Shown here one piece after another: positions 35,801 to 44,959 of a DNA stretch of 64,000 nt (within the stretch, counting starts at the first letter, position 1; the number at the start of each line of letters is the position of its first letter). Origin of the DNA: Pseudomonas farsensis (GTDB lineage: Bacteria > Pseudomonadota > Gammaproteobacteria > Pseudomonadales > Pseudomonadaceae); the NCBI RefSeq assembly GCF_014268805.2, contig NZ_JABWRF020000003.1, positions 214,001-278,000 on the forward strand, read 5' to 3'. The notes below the pieces were generated by a model that saw only the letters and a list, made by a program, of their open reading frames with translations, was not told the origin of the DNA and ran no database searches. The translations under genes were made by a program, and so were the position numbers.

Positions 35801-36607
35801 TCATTTGCCGCTGCCCGCAACGCTTTCACCGCCACGGGTCAGGTAATAGGCGCCGAGAATCGGCAGCATGGTGACCAGCATTACCAGCATGGCGACCACA
35901 TTGGTCACCGGCACATCGCGCGGGCGGCTGAGCTGGTTGAGCAGCCAGATCGGCAAGGTGCGTTCGTTGCCGGCTGTAAAGGTGGTGACGATGATTTCGT
36001 CGAAAGACAGCGCGAACGCCAGCATGCCGCCCGCCAGCAGGGCCGAGCCGAGGTTGGGCAGGATGATGTAGAGGAAGGTTTGCCAGCCGTCGGCGCCCAG
36101 GTCCATCGAGGCCTCGATCAGGCTCTGCGACGTGCGCCGCAGGCGGGCGATGACGTTGTTGTAGACGATCACCACGCAGAACGTCGCGTGCCCGACGACG
36201 ATGGTGAACAGCCCAGGTTCCACCCCCAGGCGCTTGAACGCCGACAACAGGGCGATGCCGGTGATGATGCCAGGCAGCGCGATGGGCAGGATCAGCATCA
36301 GCGAGATGGCTTGCTTGCCAAAAAAGCTGCGCCGGTACAGCGCCGCAGCGGCCAGGGTGCCGAGTATCAGCGCGATCAACGTGGCCAGGCAGGCCACCTG
36401 CAACGACAGCGTGATCGCCTGGAGCACGTCGGGGCGGGCGAGGGCGACGCTGAACCACTTCCAGGTCAGGCCCTTGGGCGGGAAGCTGAACGCTGCGTCC
36501 TCGGTATTGAACGCATACAGCAGGATGATCAGGATCGGGAAGTGCAGGAATACCAGCCCGCCCCACGCCGCCAGGCGCAGGCCCCATGAGGCGCGGTCAG
36601 AGTGCAT
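35801..36607 (-). CDS. Polyamine-type ABC transporter permease (PotC/YdcV-like)
   Basis: A 268-residue inner-membrane protein with six hydrophobic segments. The ATPase-coupling EAA loop is seen in SLIEASMDLGADGWQTFLYI followed by ILPNLGSALLAGG. The start overlaps the end of the preceding permease gene by 11 bases, so the two subunits are translationally coupled. It pairs with the upstream permease to form the channel. Confidence 0.88.
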   Translation of the reverse strand: MHSDRASWGLRLAAWGGLVFLHFPILIILLYAFNTEDAAFSFPPKGLTWKWFSVALARPDVLQAITLSLQVACLATLIALILGTLAAAALYRRSFFGKQAISLMLILPIALPGIITGIALLSAFKRLGVEPGLFTIVVGHATFCVVIVYNNVIARLRRTSQSLIEASMDLGADGWQTFLYIILPNLGSALLAGGMLAFALSFDEIIVTTFTAGNERTLPIWLLNQLSRPRDVPVTNVVAMLVMLVTMLPILGAYYLTRGGESVAGSGK

Positions 36608-37532
36608 CGAAGGCCCCCAGGCGTTTGACGATGGACAGGTACACGGCGATCAGCACGATCGGCACCAGGGTGAACGCCGCCGCCATCGGCATGTTGCCGA
36701 TGGCGCCTTGCTGGGCGTACACCATGCTGCCGATGAAATAGCCCGGCGGGCCGACCAGTTGCGGCACGATGAAGTCGCCCAAGGTCAGCGAAAAGGTAAA
36801 GATCGAGCCGGCCGCGATCCCTGGGACCGCCAGGGGCAGCACCACCTGCATGAAGGTTTGCCGGGGTTTGGCGCCGAGGTCTGCCGAGGCTTGCAGCAGC
36901 GACGGCGGCAAGCGTTCCAGCGAGGCCTGGATCGGCAGGATCATGAACGGCAGCCAGATATACACGAACACCAGAAACCGCCCCAGGTGCGAGGTGGACA
37001 GCGTACTGCCGCCGACACCAGGTATGTCCAGCAGCAACTGCAGCAGGCCCTCCAGGTGCAGCCGTTGCACAAACCACTGCGCCACGCCGCCCTTGGCCAG
37101 CAGCAGGGTCCAGGCGTAGGTCTTGACGATGTAGCTGGCCCACATCGGCATCATCACCGCGATATAGAAAAACGCTTTGGTGCGGCCTGTGGTGTAGCGC
37201 GCCATGTACCAGGCAATCGGGAAAGCCAGCGCGGCGCTGGCCAGCGACACTGCCACCGCCATGCTCAAGGTGCGCAGGATGATGTCGAAGTTGGCGGGGT
37301 TGAACAGCGCGGCGAAGTTGACCAGGGTCAGTTCGGGGGTGACCGTCATCGAGAAGTCGTCGAACGTGTAGAAACCCTGCCACAACAGGTTCAGCAACGA
37401 GCCCAGGTAAATCGCCCCAAACCACAGCAGCGGCGGTATCAGCAGCATCAGCAGGTACAGGTTCGGGCGCCTGTACAGCAGGTTGCCCAGGCGCCGCAGC
37501 GGGGTGCCGGTAGTTGCCACTGCCACGCTCAT
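36597..37532 (-). CDS. Polyamine-type ABC transporter permease (PotB/YdcU-like)
   Basis: A 311-residue inner-membrane protein: a long first segment (YLLMLLIPPLLWFGAIYLGS), a periplasmic loop and five further segments. The EAA loop is in PSLLQASADLGAKPRQTFMQ then VVLPLAVPG. I start at 37532 because this ATG overlaps the stop of the ATPase gene (ATGA), whereas the open frame upstream reads through that gene. Confidence 0.88.
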   Translation of the reverse strand: MSVAVATTGTPLRRLGNLLYRRPNLYLLMLLIPPLLWFGAIYLGSLLNLLWQGFYTFDDFSMTVTPELTLVNFAALFNPANFDIILRTLSMAVAVSLASAALAFPIAWYMARYTTGRTKAFFYIAVMMPMWASYIVKTYAWTLLLAKGGVAQWFVQRLHLEGLLQLLLDIPGVGGSTLSTSHLGRFLVFVYIWLPFMILPIQASLERLPPSLLQASADLGAKPRQTFMQVVLPLAVPGIAAGSIFTFSLTLGDFIVPQLVGPPGYFIGSMVYAQQGAIGNMPMAAAFTLVPIVLIAVYLSIVKRLGAFDAL

Positions 37533-38554
37533 GCCGGGGTTTCCTTGAGTGACGTCATCGCCGCCCGAGGCCAGTGGGCCAGTACTCGCTGGCCGGGTTG
37601 CCAAGGCTGTGGCTGCGCCAGCCACTGGTCGTTGGCCTGGCTGACGGCCAGTAGCTGGCCACTGTCGAGGACGATTTCCAGGCGCGTGGCGCTGCCTTGA
37701 TACTGCACATCGCGGAGCACCCCGGCGACCTGCACCTCATGCGGCCCTGGTTGGCCATCGAGGCGGATGTGCTCAGGGCGGATCGAGAACGGCTGGGCAC
37801 TGCCGCTCAACTGTTCGGCAATTGCCCCGCGCAGCACATTGGAGGTGCCGACGAATTCGGCAACGAAGGTGGTGGCAGGCTGCATGTACAGGTTGCGCGG
37901 GGTATCGACCTGTTCGATGCGACCACGGTTGAACACCGCCACCCGGTCAGACATCGACAGGGCTTCGGTCTGGTCGTGGGTGACGAAGATGAAGGTGATG
38001 CGGAGCTTGCGCTGGAGCTTTTTCAGCTCGCCCTGCATCTGCTCGCGCAGCTTCAGGTCCAGCGCGCCGAGCGGTTCGTCGAGCAGCAGCACGCGCGGCC
38101 GGTTGACCAGCGCCCGGGCCAGGGCCACGCGCTGGCGCTGGCCCCCGGAAAGCTGCGCCGGCTTGCGCGTGGCGTAGCCGTCCAGGGCAACCATGGCCAG
38201 CGCTTCGTCGGCCCGGGCATAGCGCTCGGCCTTGGCCACGCCCTTGACCTTCAGGCCGTAGGCGACGTTGTCGCGCACGTTCATGTGCGGGAACAGCGCG
38301 TAGTCCTGGAACACCGTGTTGACGTCACGCAAGTACGGCGGCAGGCCAGCGGCTTCGCTGCCGTGGATGCGGATCGAGCCGCTGCTGGGTTGTTCGAAGC
38401 CTGCTATCAGACGCAGGCAGGTGGTCTTGCCCGAGCCTGAAGGGCCGAGCATCGAGAAGAACTCGCCGTCGAGGATGTCGATACTCACCTGATCGACGGC
38501 TTTGACCTCACCGAAGGTGCGCGATACCTCGGTGAACTGGACGGCTGGTGGCAT
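37529..38554 (-). CDS. Polyamine-type ABC transporter ATPase (PotA/YdcT-like)
   Basis: A 341-residue ATPase. Walker A is GPSGSGKTT, the Q-loop is VFQDYALFPHM, the signature is LSGGQRQRVALARAL, Walker B is VLLLDEPLGALD and the switch is THDQTEAL. A C-terminal TOBE domain (about 235-335) is typical of the PotA/MalK group. ATG 38554 with GGAG 8 bases upstream is preferred; an ATG at 38587 sits inside REP-like DNA. Confidence 0.9.
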   Translation of the reverse strand: MPPAVQFTEVSRTFGEVKAVDQVSIDILDGEFFSMLGPSGSGKTTCLRLIAGFEQPSSGSIRIHGSEAAGLPPYLRDVNTVFQDYALFPHMNVRDNVAYGLKVKGVAKAERYARADEALAMVALDGYATRKPAQLSGGQRQRVALARALVNRPRVLLLDEPLGALDLKLREQMQGELKKLQRKLRITFIFVTHDQTEALSMSDRVAVFNRGRIEQVDTPRNLYMQPATTFVAEFVGTSNVLRGAIAEQLSGSAQPFSIRPEHIRLDGQPGPHEVQVAGVLRDVQYQGSATRLEIVLDSGQLLAVSQANDQWLAQPQPWQPGQRVLAHWPRAAMTSLKETPA

Positions 38555-38599
38555 GGTGCGGCTCCGGTAGGATGACAACAGATTCATCGCCAGCTCCCG

Positions 38600-38745
38600 C
38601 AGAGAGCTCGCTTTTGATTGTGTGTAGGAGCGGCCTTGTGTCGCGAACGGGCTGCGTAGCGGCCCCAATGCCTCGGCCTCATGCACAATTTTCGGGGCTG
38701 CTGCGCAGCCCTTTCGCGGCACAAGGCCGCTCCTACATAGCCTGC
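38600..38745. repeat. Class B REP element, copy 2
   Basis: The core is 38623-38737, starting TGTAGGAGCGGCCTTGTGTC and ending with the complement, with some mismatches (GCGTAGCGGCC against GCTGCGCAGCC). The left flank GCTCGCTTTTGATTGTG also flanks the copy at 49.4 kb. It lies inside an operon, between the binding-protein and ATPase genes, where a hairpin could set relative expression. Confidence 0.8.
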
Positions 38746-38755
38746 GATGGGGGCC

Positions 38756-39895
38756 TCAGCGCCCGCCCATGATGGCGATGTAGTCTTGGGTCCAGCGGCT
38801 ATAAGGCACGAACTTGCCGCCCTCGGCCTGCGGGGTTTTCCAGAAGGCGATCTTGTCGAAGTTGTCGAACCCGTTGGTCTTGCACCCCTCGGCGCCCAGC
38901 AGTTCGCTGCCCGTGCAAGCCGCCGGCACCGCGGGCAACGAGCCGAACCAGGCCGCCACATCGCCTTGCACCTTGGGCTGCAGCGACCAGTCCATCCACT
39001 GGTACGCGCAGTTAGGGTGCTTGGCCTCACTGTGCAGCATGGTGGTGTCGGCCCAGCCGGTGGCGCCTTCCTTTGGTACCACCGACGCCACCGGCTGTTT
39101 ATCGGCCTGCAGGCCGTTGACCATGTAGCCCCACGAGCTGGTCGCGGCCACGCCTTCATTCTTCACATCGCTCATTTGCACCGTCGCGTCATGCCAGTAG
39201 CGGTGGATCAGCGGCTGTTGTTTGCGCAGCAGCTCAAGCACCGCCTGGTACTGCTTCTCGGTCAGTTCGTAGGGGCTCTGGATGCCCAGTTCAGGCTGGG
39301 TTGTTTTCAGGTAGAGCGCAGCATCGGCGATGTAGATCGGCCCGTCGTAGGCCTGCACGCGGCCCTTGTTCGGTTTGCCGTCTGGCAGGTTCTGCGGTTC
39401 GAACACCACGCTCCAGCTGGTAGGCGGGGTTTTGAATACTTCGGTGTTGTACAGCAGCACGTTCGGGCCCCACTGGTAGGGCGTGCCGTAGACCTGGTCC
39501 TTGACCACGTACCAGGCGCCGTTTTGCAGGCGCGGGTCGAGGTTCTTCCAGTTGCCGATCAGCGCGGTATTGATCGGCTGCACACGCTTGCCGGCGATCA
39601 GCCGCAACGAGGCATCACCGGACGCTGTGACCAGGTCGTAGCCGCCCTTGGTCATCAGGCTGACCATTTCATCGGAGGTGGCGGCGGTCTTGACGTTGAC
39701 CTTGCACCCGGTCTGCTTTTCGAAACCGGTGACCCAGTCATAGGCCTTGTCGCTGTCGCCGCGCTCGATGTAGCCGGGCCAGGCGATGATGTCCAATTGC
39801 CCCTCGCCGGCGCCGAGCTTCTGCGGCAACCCCGCAGCCTGGGCGCCGGCGCTGGCCAGCAAGGCGCCGAGCAAAACGGTCGTGTGCACTGACAT
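38756..39895 (-). CDS. Polyamine-type ABC transporter substrate-binding protein (YdcS/PotF-like)
   Basis: A 379-residue periplasmic protein with a signal peptide (residues 1-20, ending AQA) and a bilobal fold: LDIIAWPGYIERGDSDKAYD, GYDLVTASGDASLRLIAG, TPYQWGPNVLLYNTEVF and SSWGYMVNGLQ. Two late Cys (VPAACTGSE and GAEGCKTN) may form a disulfide. It resembles the YdcS type more than PotD. First gene of the operon. GAGGGA lies 5 bases before the ATG. Confidence 0.85.
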   Translation of the reverse strand: MSVHTTVLLGALLASAGAQAAGLPQKLGAGEGQLDIIAWPGYIERGDSDKAYDWVTGFEKQTGCKVNVKTAATSDEMVSLMTKGGYDLVTASGDASLRLIAGKRVQPINTALIGNWKNLDPRLQNGAWYVVKDQVYGTPYQWGPNVLLYNTEVFKTPPTSWSVVFEPQNLPDGKPNKGRVQAYDGPIYIADAALYLKTTQPELGIQSPYELTEKQYQAVLELLRKQQPLIHRYWHDATVQMSDVKNEGVAATSSWGYMVNGLQADKQPVASVVPKEGATGWADTTMLHSEAKHPNCAYQWMDWSLQPKVQGDVAAWFGSLPAVPAACTGSELLGAEGCKTNGFDNFDKIAFWKTPQAEGGKFVPYSRWTQDYIAIMGGR

Positions 39896-39903
39896 GGTGA
39901 TCC

Positions 39904-39911
39904 CTCTTGTT
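39904..39911 (-). promoter_or_regulatory. Candidate Hfq/Crc site overlapping the ribosome-binding site
   Basis: The leader reads AACAAGAG merging into GAGGGA, five of six fixed bases of the AANAANAA motif. Polyamine catabolism is a known type of target for Crc-mediated catabolite control in pseudomonads; use of this site is inferred. Confidence 0.35.
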
Positions 39912-40094
39912 GGACATTATGGTCGGGGCAGTGGTCGAGCAAAGGGTGCGGCATGCGTGAGCCGGGTTGGCCAGATCGAGTCTAGTCGGCTTTTGGCGGT
40001 GCTCGGTGCAACATCCAGAAGCATTTACCCAGGTGGCGAAGGGCGCTTGGCGTCTTACTCTGGTGGCCTATTTTTCGTGTGTGGAGGCTTGCAG

Positions 40095-40778
40095 ATGAAC
40101 ACCCGGGGTTTGCTCGATCAGTTGCTCAAGTCCGGCCAGGAAATGCTCGGCAATCAACTCAACAAAGGCAGCAAGCCCGCTGCCGGGGGCGGCCTGGGCG
40201 GGCTGCTGTCGGGGGCAGGGGGCGGCGCGCTGGCAGCCGGTGCCATGGGCCTGCTGATGGGTAACAAGAAAGCGCGCAAATACGGCGGCAAAGCGCTTAC
40301 CTATGGCGGCCTGGCTGCGCTTGGCGTGCTGGCCTACAAAGCCTATGGCAACTGGCAGGCGCGCCAGGGCACGGGCAACCACGAACCGCAGACCCTCGAC
40401 CGCGTGCCGGTGGCCCAGGCCGAGCAACACTGCCAGGCGGTACTGCGGGCGCTGGTGGCGGCGGCCAAGGCGGACGGCCATATCGATGACCGCGAGCGGG
40501 CGTTGATCGAAGGCGAGTTCACCCGCCTGGACAGCGACCGCGAGCTGCAAGGTTGGCTGCATGCCGAACTGAACAAGCCGCTGGACCCTGCCGAGGTGGC
40601 GCGCGCAGCGCAAACCCCGGAGATGGCCGCCGAGATGTACCTGGCCAGCGTGATGATGGTCGATCAGGAGAACTTCATGGAACGCAGCTACCTCGATGAA
40701 CTGGCGCGGCAATTGCGTCTGGACCCAGCGCTGCGTCAGGAGTTGGAAAGCCAGGTCCGGCTTGCTGAAGGTCAATGA
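40095..40778 (+). CDS. DUF533 / TerB-like inner-membrane protein (YebE-like)
   Basis: A 227-residue protein: an N-terminal amphipathic region, a Gly/Ala-rich hydrophobic segment (about residues 28-58, GGLGGLLSGAGGGALAAGAM), a second one (KALTYGGLAALGVLAYKAYG), and a C-terminal TerB-like helical domain (about 110-225) with AAAKADGHIDDRERALI. Function of the family is not known. GGAGG is 7 bases before the ATG. It lies between the divergent importer operon and wsp. Confidence 0.85.
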   Translation: MNTRGLLDQLLKSGQEMLGNQLNKGSKPAAGGGLGGLLSGAGGGALAAGAMGLLMGNKKARKYGGKALTYGGLAALGVLAYKAYGNWQARQGTGNHEPQTLDRVPVAQAEQHCQAVLRALVAAAKADGHIDDRERALIEGEFTRLDSDRELQGWLHAELNKPLDPAEVARAAQTPEMAAEMYLASVMMVDQENFMERSYLDELARQLRLDPALRQELESQVRLAEGQ

Positions 40779-40857
40779 AGTAGCGGATTGCCAGCCACTG
40801 CGGCATGGGCGCCTGAATAGAGCAGCATTCAGCCAAATAAGCGTAGGGCGCCTAGGC

Positions 40858-40863
40858 TATACT
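40858..40863 (+). promoter_or_regulatory. Candidate -10 element for the wsp operon
   Basis: TATACT stands 43 bases before the wspA start; the -35 region (AAATAA about 17 bases upstream) is poor. Confidence 0.4.
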
Positions 40864-40906
40864 TCAGCGATTTTTCCCGCTCGTGACGAATTCCTGAGGG
40901 CTGAAT

Positions 40907-42529
40907 GTGAAGAACTGGACACTGCGCCAACGGATCCTGGCAAGTTTTGCCGTGATCATCGCCATCATGTTGCTGATGATCGTGGCCGCCTATTCGCGGT
41001 TGCTGGCAATTGAATCCAGTGAACAGAAAGTCGGCTCTGACAGCCTTCCAGGGGTTTACTACAGCTCGATGATCCGCAGTGCCTGGGTCGACAGCTACGT
41101 CACCAGCCAGCAATTGGTGGGGCTGTCCAACCACCGTGAAATGACCCCGGCCGACCTCGAACTGTTCAAGAGCTTCGATGACCGCCTGACCCAGCACATG
41201 GCCAGCTACCAGGCCACCATCCGTACCTCTGAAGACCAGGCTGCCTTCGATGCCTTCACCCGGCAAGCGCAGGAATACATCAAGCTGGTCGGCCGGGTGC
41301 TGGATACCTACCGCAACCGTGACTACGACGAGGCCCAGCGCCTGATTGCCGACGTGCTCACCCCGGCCTGGGCCGAGGGCCGCAAGCACCTGAACACGGT
41401 GATCGAGCGCAACCGCGATTCCGCCGATGCCGCAACCAACGACATCGCCGCCGCCGTTGCCACCGCCAAGGTCAGCATGCTGGTGTCGCTGCTGCTGGCC
41501 ATCGTCGCTGCCGGTGTGTGCGGGCTGCTGCTGATGCGTACCATCAGCGCGCCGATGCAGGCTATCGTCCACGCCCTCGACCGCCTGCGTTCGGGCGACC
41601 TGAGCATGCGCCTGAGCCTGGACCGCAAGGATGAGTTCGGCGCCATCGAAAGCGGCTTCAACGAAATGGCCGAGTCGCTGGCAGGGCTGGTGTCTCAGGC
41701 CCAGCGCTCCTCGGTGCAGGTGACCACGTCGGTGACCGAAATTGCCGCCACCTCCAAGCAGCAGCAGGCCACCGCAACCGAAACCGCCGCCACCACCACC
41801 GAAATCGGCGCTACCTCGCGCGAGATTGCCGCCACTTCCCGCGATTTGGTGCGCACCATGACCGAGGTCACCAGTGCCGCCGACCAGGCCTCGAGCCTGG
41901 CAGGCTCCGGCCAGCAAGGGCTGGCGCGCATGGAAGAGACCATGCACCAGGTGATGGGCGCCGCCGAGCTGGTCAACGCCAAGCTGGGCATCCTCAACGA
42001 GAAAGCCGGCAACATCACCCAAATGGTGGTGACCATCGTCAAGGTGGCCGACCAGACCAACCTGCTGTCGCTCAACGCCGCCATCGAAGCCGAGAAGGCC
42101 GGCGAATATGGCCGTGGCTTTGCGGTGGTTGCCACCGAGGTGCGGCGCTTGGCCGACCAGACTGCCGTGGCGACCTACGACATCGAACAGATGGTGCGCG
42201 AGATCCAGTCGGCGGTGTCGGCGGGGGTCATGGGCATGGACAAGTTTTCCGAAGAGGTGCGCCGCGGCATGTTCGAGGTGCAGCAGGTGGGCGAGCAGCT
42301 CAGCCAGATCATCCATCAGGTGCAGGCGTTGGCGCCGCGGGTGTTGATGGTCAACGAAGGCATGCAGGCCCAGGCCACCGGCGCCGAGCAGATCAACCAG
42401 GCCTTGGCGCAGCTTAGCGATGCCAGCACCCAGACGGTGGAGTCGTTGCGCCAGGCAAGCTTTGCCATCGATGAACTGAGCCAGGTGGCTGCCGGCCTGC
42501 GTGGCGGTGTGTCGCGCTTCAAAGTCTGA
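40907..42529 (+). CDS. wspA: Wsp surface-sensing methyl-accepting chemoreceptor
   Basis: A 540-residue membrane receptor that senses surface contact in pseudomonads. TM1 is residues about 11-30, a four-helix periplasmic domain runs to about 185, and TM2 is about 190-212 (KVSMLVSLLLAIVAAGVCGL). A HAMP domain and a long coiled-coil signalling domain follow. The highly conserved hairpin is seen in ADQTNLLSLNAAIEAEKAGE followed by YGRGFAVVATEVRRLADQ. GTG start with GAGGG 6 bases upstream. First gene of wspABCDEFR. Confidence 0.95.
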   Translation: MKNWTLRQRILASFAVIIAIMLLMIVAAYSRLLAIESSEQKVGSDSLPGVYYSSMIRSAWVDSYVTSQQLVGLSNHREMTPADLELFKSFDDRLTQHMASYQATIRTSEDQAAFDAFTRQAQEYIKLVGRVLDTYRNRDYDEAQRLIADVLTPAWAEGRKHLNTVIERNRDSADAATNDIAAAVATAKVSMLVSLLLAIVAAGVCGLLLMRTISAPMQAIVHALDRLRSGDLSMRLSLDRKDEFGAIESGFNEMAESLAGLVSQAQRSSVQVTTSVTEIAATSKQQQATATETAATTTEIGATSREIAATSRDLVRTMTEVTSAADQASSLAGSGQQGLARMEETMHQVMGAAELVNAKLGILNEKAGNITQMVVTIVKVADQTNLLSLNAAIEAEKAGEYGRGFAVVATEVRRLADQTAVATYDIEQMVREIQSAVSAGVMGMDKFSEEVRRGMFEVQQVGEQLSQIIHQVQALAPRVLMVNEGMQAQATGAEQINQALAQLSDASTQTVESLRQASFAIDELSQVAAGLRGGVSRFKV

Positions 42530-42534
42530 CGACG

Positions 42535-43056
42535 ATGAAAGACCTGTTCCCGCGCGAAACCCGCACGGCCCCTGCCAAAGGCGTGCTGTACCTGCAGTTT
42601 CGCATCAACCAGCAGCGCTTCGCCCTGGATGTGCGCGAGGTGCTCGAGGTATTGCCGCGCCGGCCGCTCAAGCCTATCGCCCAGGCCCCTGCGTGGGTTG
42701 CCGGGGTGCTTGCCCATCGCGGCGTGCTGGTGCCGGTCATTGATGTTTCGGCGCTGAGCTTCGGCGCGCCAGCCCCGGCGCGCAGCAGTACCCGGCTGGT
42801 GCTGGTCAATTACCAGGGCGACCCGCTGCAACCTGGCCAGCAGCTGGGGCTGATTCTGGAACAGGCCACCGACACCCTGCGTTGCCAGCCCGATGAGTTC
42901 CAGCCGTACCACCTGGATAATGGCCAGGCGCCGTATCTGGGCCCGGTGCGCCAGGATGAGCGCGGCCTGTTGCAGCGTATTTGCGTCAACGACCTGTTGC
43001 CCGACGCCGTGCGCCAGTTGCTCTACCCCAGCCAGAACGGGCAGGTGCCGACATGA
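42535..43056 (+). CDS. wspB: Wsp CheW-like coupling protein
   Basis: A 173-residue CheW-type adaptor linking WspA to the kinase WspE. Family blocks are LYLQFRINQQRFALDVREVL, AGVLAHRGVLVPVIDVSAL and LVLVNYQGD. Its stop overlaps the wspC start (ATGA). Confidence 0.93.
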   Translation: MKDLFPRETRTAPAKGVLYLQFRINQQRFALDVREVLEVLPRRPLKPIAQAPAWVAGVLAHRGVLVPVIDVSALSFGAPAPARSSTRLVLVNYQGDPLQPGQQLGLILEQATDTLRCQPDEFQPYHLDNGQAPYLGPVRQDERGLLQRICVNDLLPDAVRQLLYPSQNGQVPT

Positions 43057-44297
43057 GCGAACAGCTTTTTTTCCGGTTTTTGCAGGAGCGCATCGGCCTG
43101 GATGTCGAGTCGGTGGGCGCGCCCATGGTCGAGCGCGCGCTGCACCAGCGCTGCGCTGCCGTGCAGGCCGCCGACCTTGACGACTACTGGCTGCGGCTGC
43201 GCCAGTCGGCCGCCGAGCAGCAGGCGCTGATCGAGGCAGTGATCGTCCCCGAGACCTGGTTCTTTCGTTACCCCGAATCCTTCAGCGCGCTGGTGAGCCT
43301 TGCGCACAAACGCGCGGCGGAGCTTGGCGGTGCTCGCCCACTGCGCATCCTCAGCCTGCCGTGTTCTACCGGCGAGGAACCCTATTCGATTGCCATGGCC
43401 TTGCTCGACGGCGGCCTGTGCCCGCCGGCCTTTGCCATCGACGGCATGGACATCAGCCCCAATTCGGTGGCCAAGGCGCAGCAGGGCGAGTACGGGCGCA
43501 ACTCGTTCCGTGGCAGTGACCTTGCGTTTCGCGAGCGCCACTTCACAGATATGGGCGACGCCCATCGGCTCGATGACCGGGTGCGCCGCCAGGTCACGCT
43601 GCAAGCCGGCAACGTGCTCGACCCTGCGCTTTCAAGCCGCGAAGGCCTGTACGACTTTGTGTTTTGCCGCAACCTGCTGATCTATTTCGATGTGCCGACC
43701 CAGCAGCGCGTGTTCGAGGTGCTCAAGCGCCTGACCCACGCCGATGGTGTGCTGTTCATCGGCCCGGCCGAGGGCAGCCTGCTGGCACGCCTGGGCATGC
43801 GCCCGGTGGGTATACCCCAGTCGTTTGCCTATGTGCGCCGCGAAGAAGCCCCCGCGCCGCCGCCCGTTGCGCCCGCGCCCTTGCGCCCGCACCTGGCGCC
43901 GCTGCCGGCCAGAACCCCGGTGTTGCCGTTGCGCACCGCGCCCCCTGCACCGGCCCCACGGCCAACTCCGGCGCGCGACGGCGAGGCGCAGTTGCTGGCC
44001 AGCATTGCCCAGGCCGCCAACAGCGGCGACAGCCGCCAGGCCCGCGCCGATTGCGAGCGCTACCTGCGCGAGTTCGCCCCCAAAGCCCAGGTTTACTGCT
44101 GGCTGGGCCTGCTCAGTGACACCGAAGGTGACCCCGCGCAGGCGATCACCCATTACCGCAAGGCCCTGTATCTAGAACCGCAGCACCCCGAGGCGCTGAT
44201 GCACCTGGCCGTGCTGCTGGCCGCGCAAGGCGACGACGCCGGCGCCCGGCGCCTGCAAGAACGTGCGGCGCGGGCCGGCAGGGAGTCTGAACGATGA
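43053..44297 (+). CDS. wspC: Wsp CheR-type methyltransferase with TPR tail
   Basis: A 414-residue AdoMet-dependent methyltransferase for glutamates of WspA. CheR core: EAVIVPETWFFRYPESFSAL, ILSLPCSTGEEPYSIAMALL, GMDISPNSVAKAQQGEYGRN and YDFVFCRNLLIYFD. A Pro/Ala-rich linker (about residues 265-305) leads to a TPR region (AQVYCWLGLLSDTEGDPAQA and ITHYRKALYLEPQHPEAL), as in other WspC proteins. Starts within the wspB stop. Confidence 0.94.
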   Translation: MSEQLFFRFLQERIGLDVESVGAPMVERALHQRCAAVQAADLDDYWLRLRQSAAEQQALIEAVIVPETWFFRYPESFSALVSLAHKRAAELGGARPLRILSLPCSTGEEPYSIAMALLDGGLCPPAFAIDGMDISPNSVAKAQQGEYGRNSFRGSDLAFRERHFTDMGDAHRLDDRVRRQVTLQAGNVLDPALSSREGLYDFVFCRNLLIYFDVPTQQRVFEVLKRLTHADGVLFIGPAEGSLLARLGMRPVGIPQSFAYVRREEAPAPPPVAPAPLRPHLAPLPARTPVLPLRTAPPAPAPRPTPARDGEAQLLASIAQAANSGDSRQARADCERYLREFAPKAQVYCWLGLLSDTEGDPAQAITHYRKALYLEPQHPEALMHLAVLLAAQGDDAGARRLQERAARAGRESER

Positions 44298-44959
44298 GCC
44301 TAGGCATCGACATGCAAGTGATCGCCGAACAGCAGGACATCGATGACTGCTGGAACCGTATCGGCGTGCACGGTGATAAACAGTGCCCATTGCTGGAGCG
44401 GCATATCCATTGCCGTAACTGCGAGGTTTACGCCAGCGCCGCCACGCGCCTGCTCGACCGCTACGCGCTGGTCGGTGACGACAGCTTCGACGCGCCGCCT
44501 GTGCTGCAAGAGGTTGCCACTGGCCGGTCGATGCTGCTGTTCCGTCTGGGCGAAGAATGGCTGGCGCTAGCCACCGCCTGCCTTGCCGAGATCTCGCCGC
44601 TGCAAGCGGTGCACTCGCTGCCGCATCAGCGTTCGCGGGTATTGCAGGGCGTGGCCAATGTGCGGGGTGCCCTGGTGCCGTGCCTGTCGCTGGCCGATCT
44701 GCTGGGTGTTGCCGTGGAATCGGGCGCACCGCGCAGTGGGCGCAGCATGCCGCGCATGCTGATCCTTGCCGCTGACGGCGGGCCGGTGGTGGTGCCGGTG
44801 GATGAAATCGACGGCATTCACCGCCTCGACCCTGCACAGCTCGACCAAGGCCGCGACACTGCCCATTTCACCGCTGCCGTGCTGCAGTGGCGCAACCGCA
44901 GCGTGCGGGTGCTGGACGAACAACATCTATTGCAAGCTGTGAAGCGGAGCCTTTCATGA
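44294..44959 (+). CDS. wspD: Wsp CheW-like coupling protein
   Basis: A 221-residue protein. The N-terminal extension (about residues 1-75) has a Cys-containing segment (RHIHCRNCEVY), and a CheW domain follows (LFRLGEEWLALATACLAEIS, GVANVRGALVPCLSLADLLG). Together with WspB it bridges receptor and kinase. Starts in the wspC stop codon and overlaps wspE by 4 bases. Confidence 0.93.
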   Translation: MSLGIDMQVIAEQQDIDDCWNRIGVHGDKQCPLLERHIHCRNCEVYASAATRLLDRYALVGDDSFDAPPVLQEVATGRSMLLFRLGEEWLALATACLAEISPLQAVHSLPHQRSRVLQGVANVRGALVPCLSLADLLGVAVESGAPRSGRSMPRMLILAADGGPVVVPVDEIDGIHRLDPAQLDQGRDTAHFTAAVLQWRNRSVRVLDEQHLLQAVKRSLS

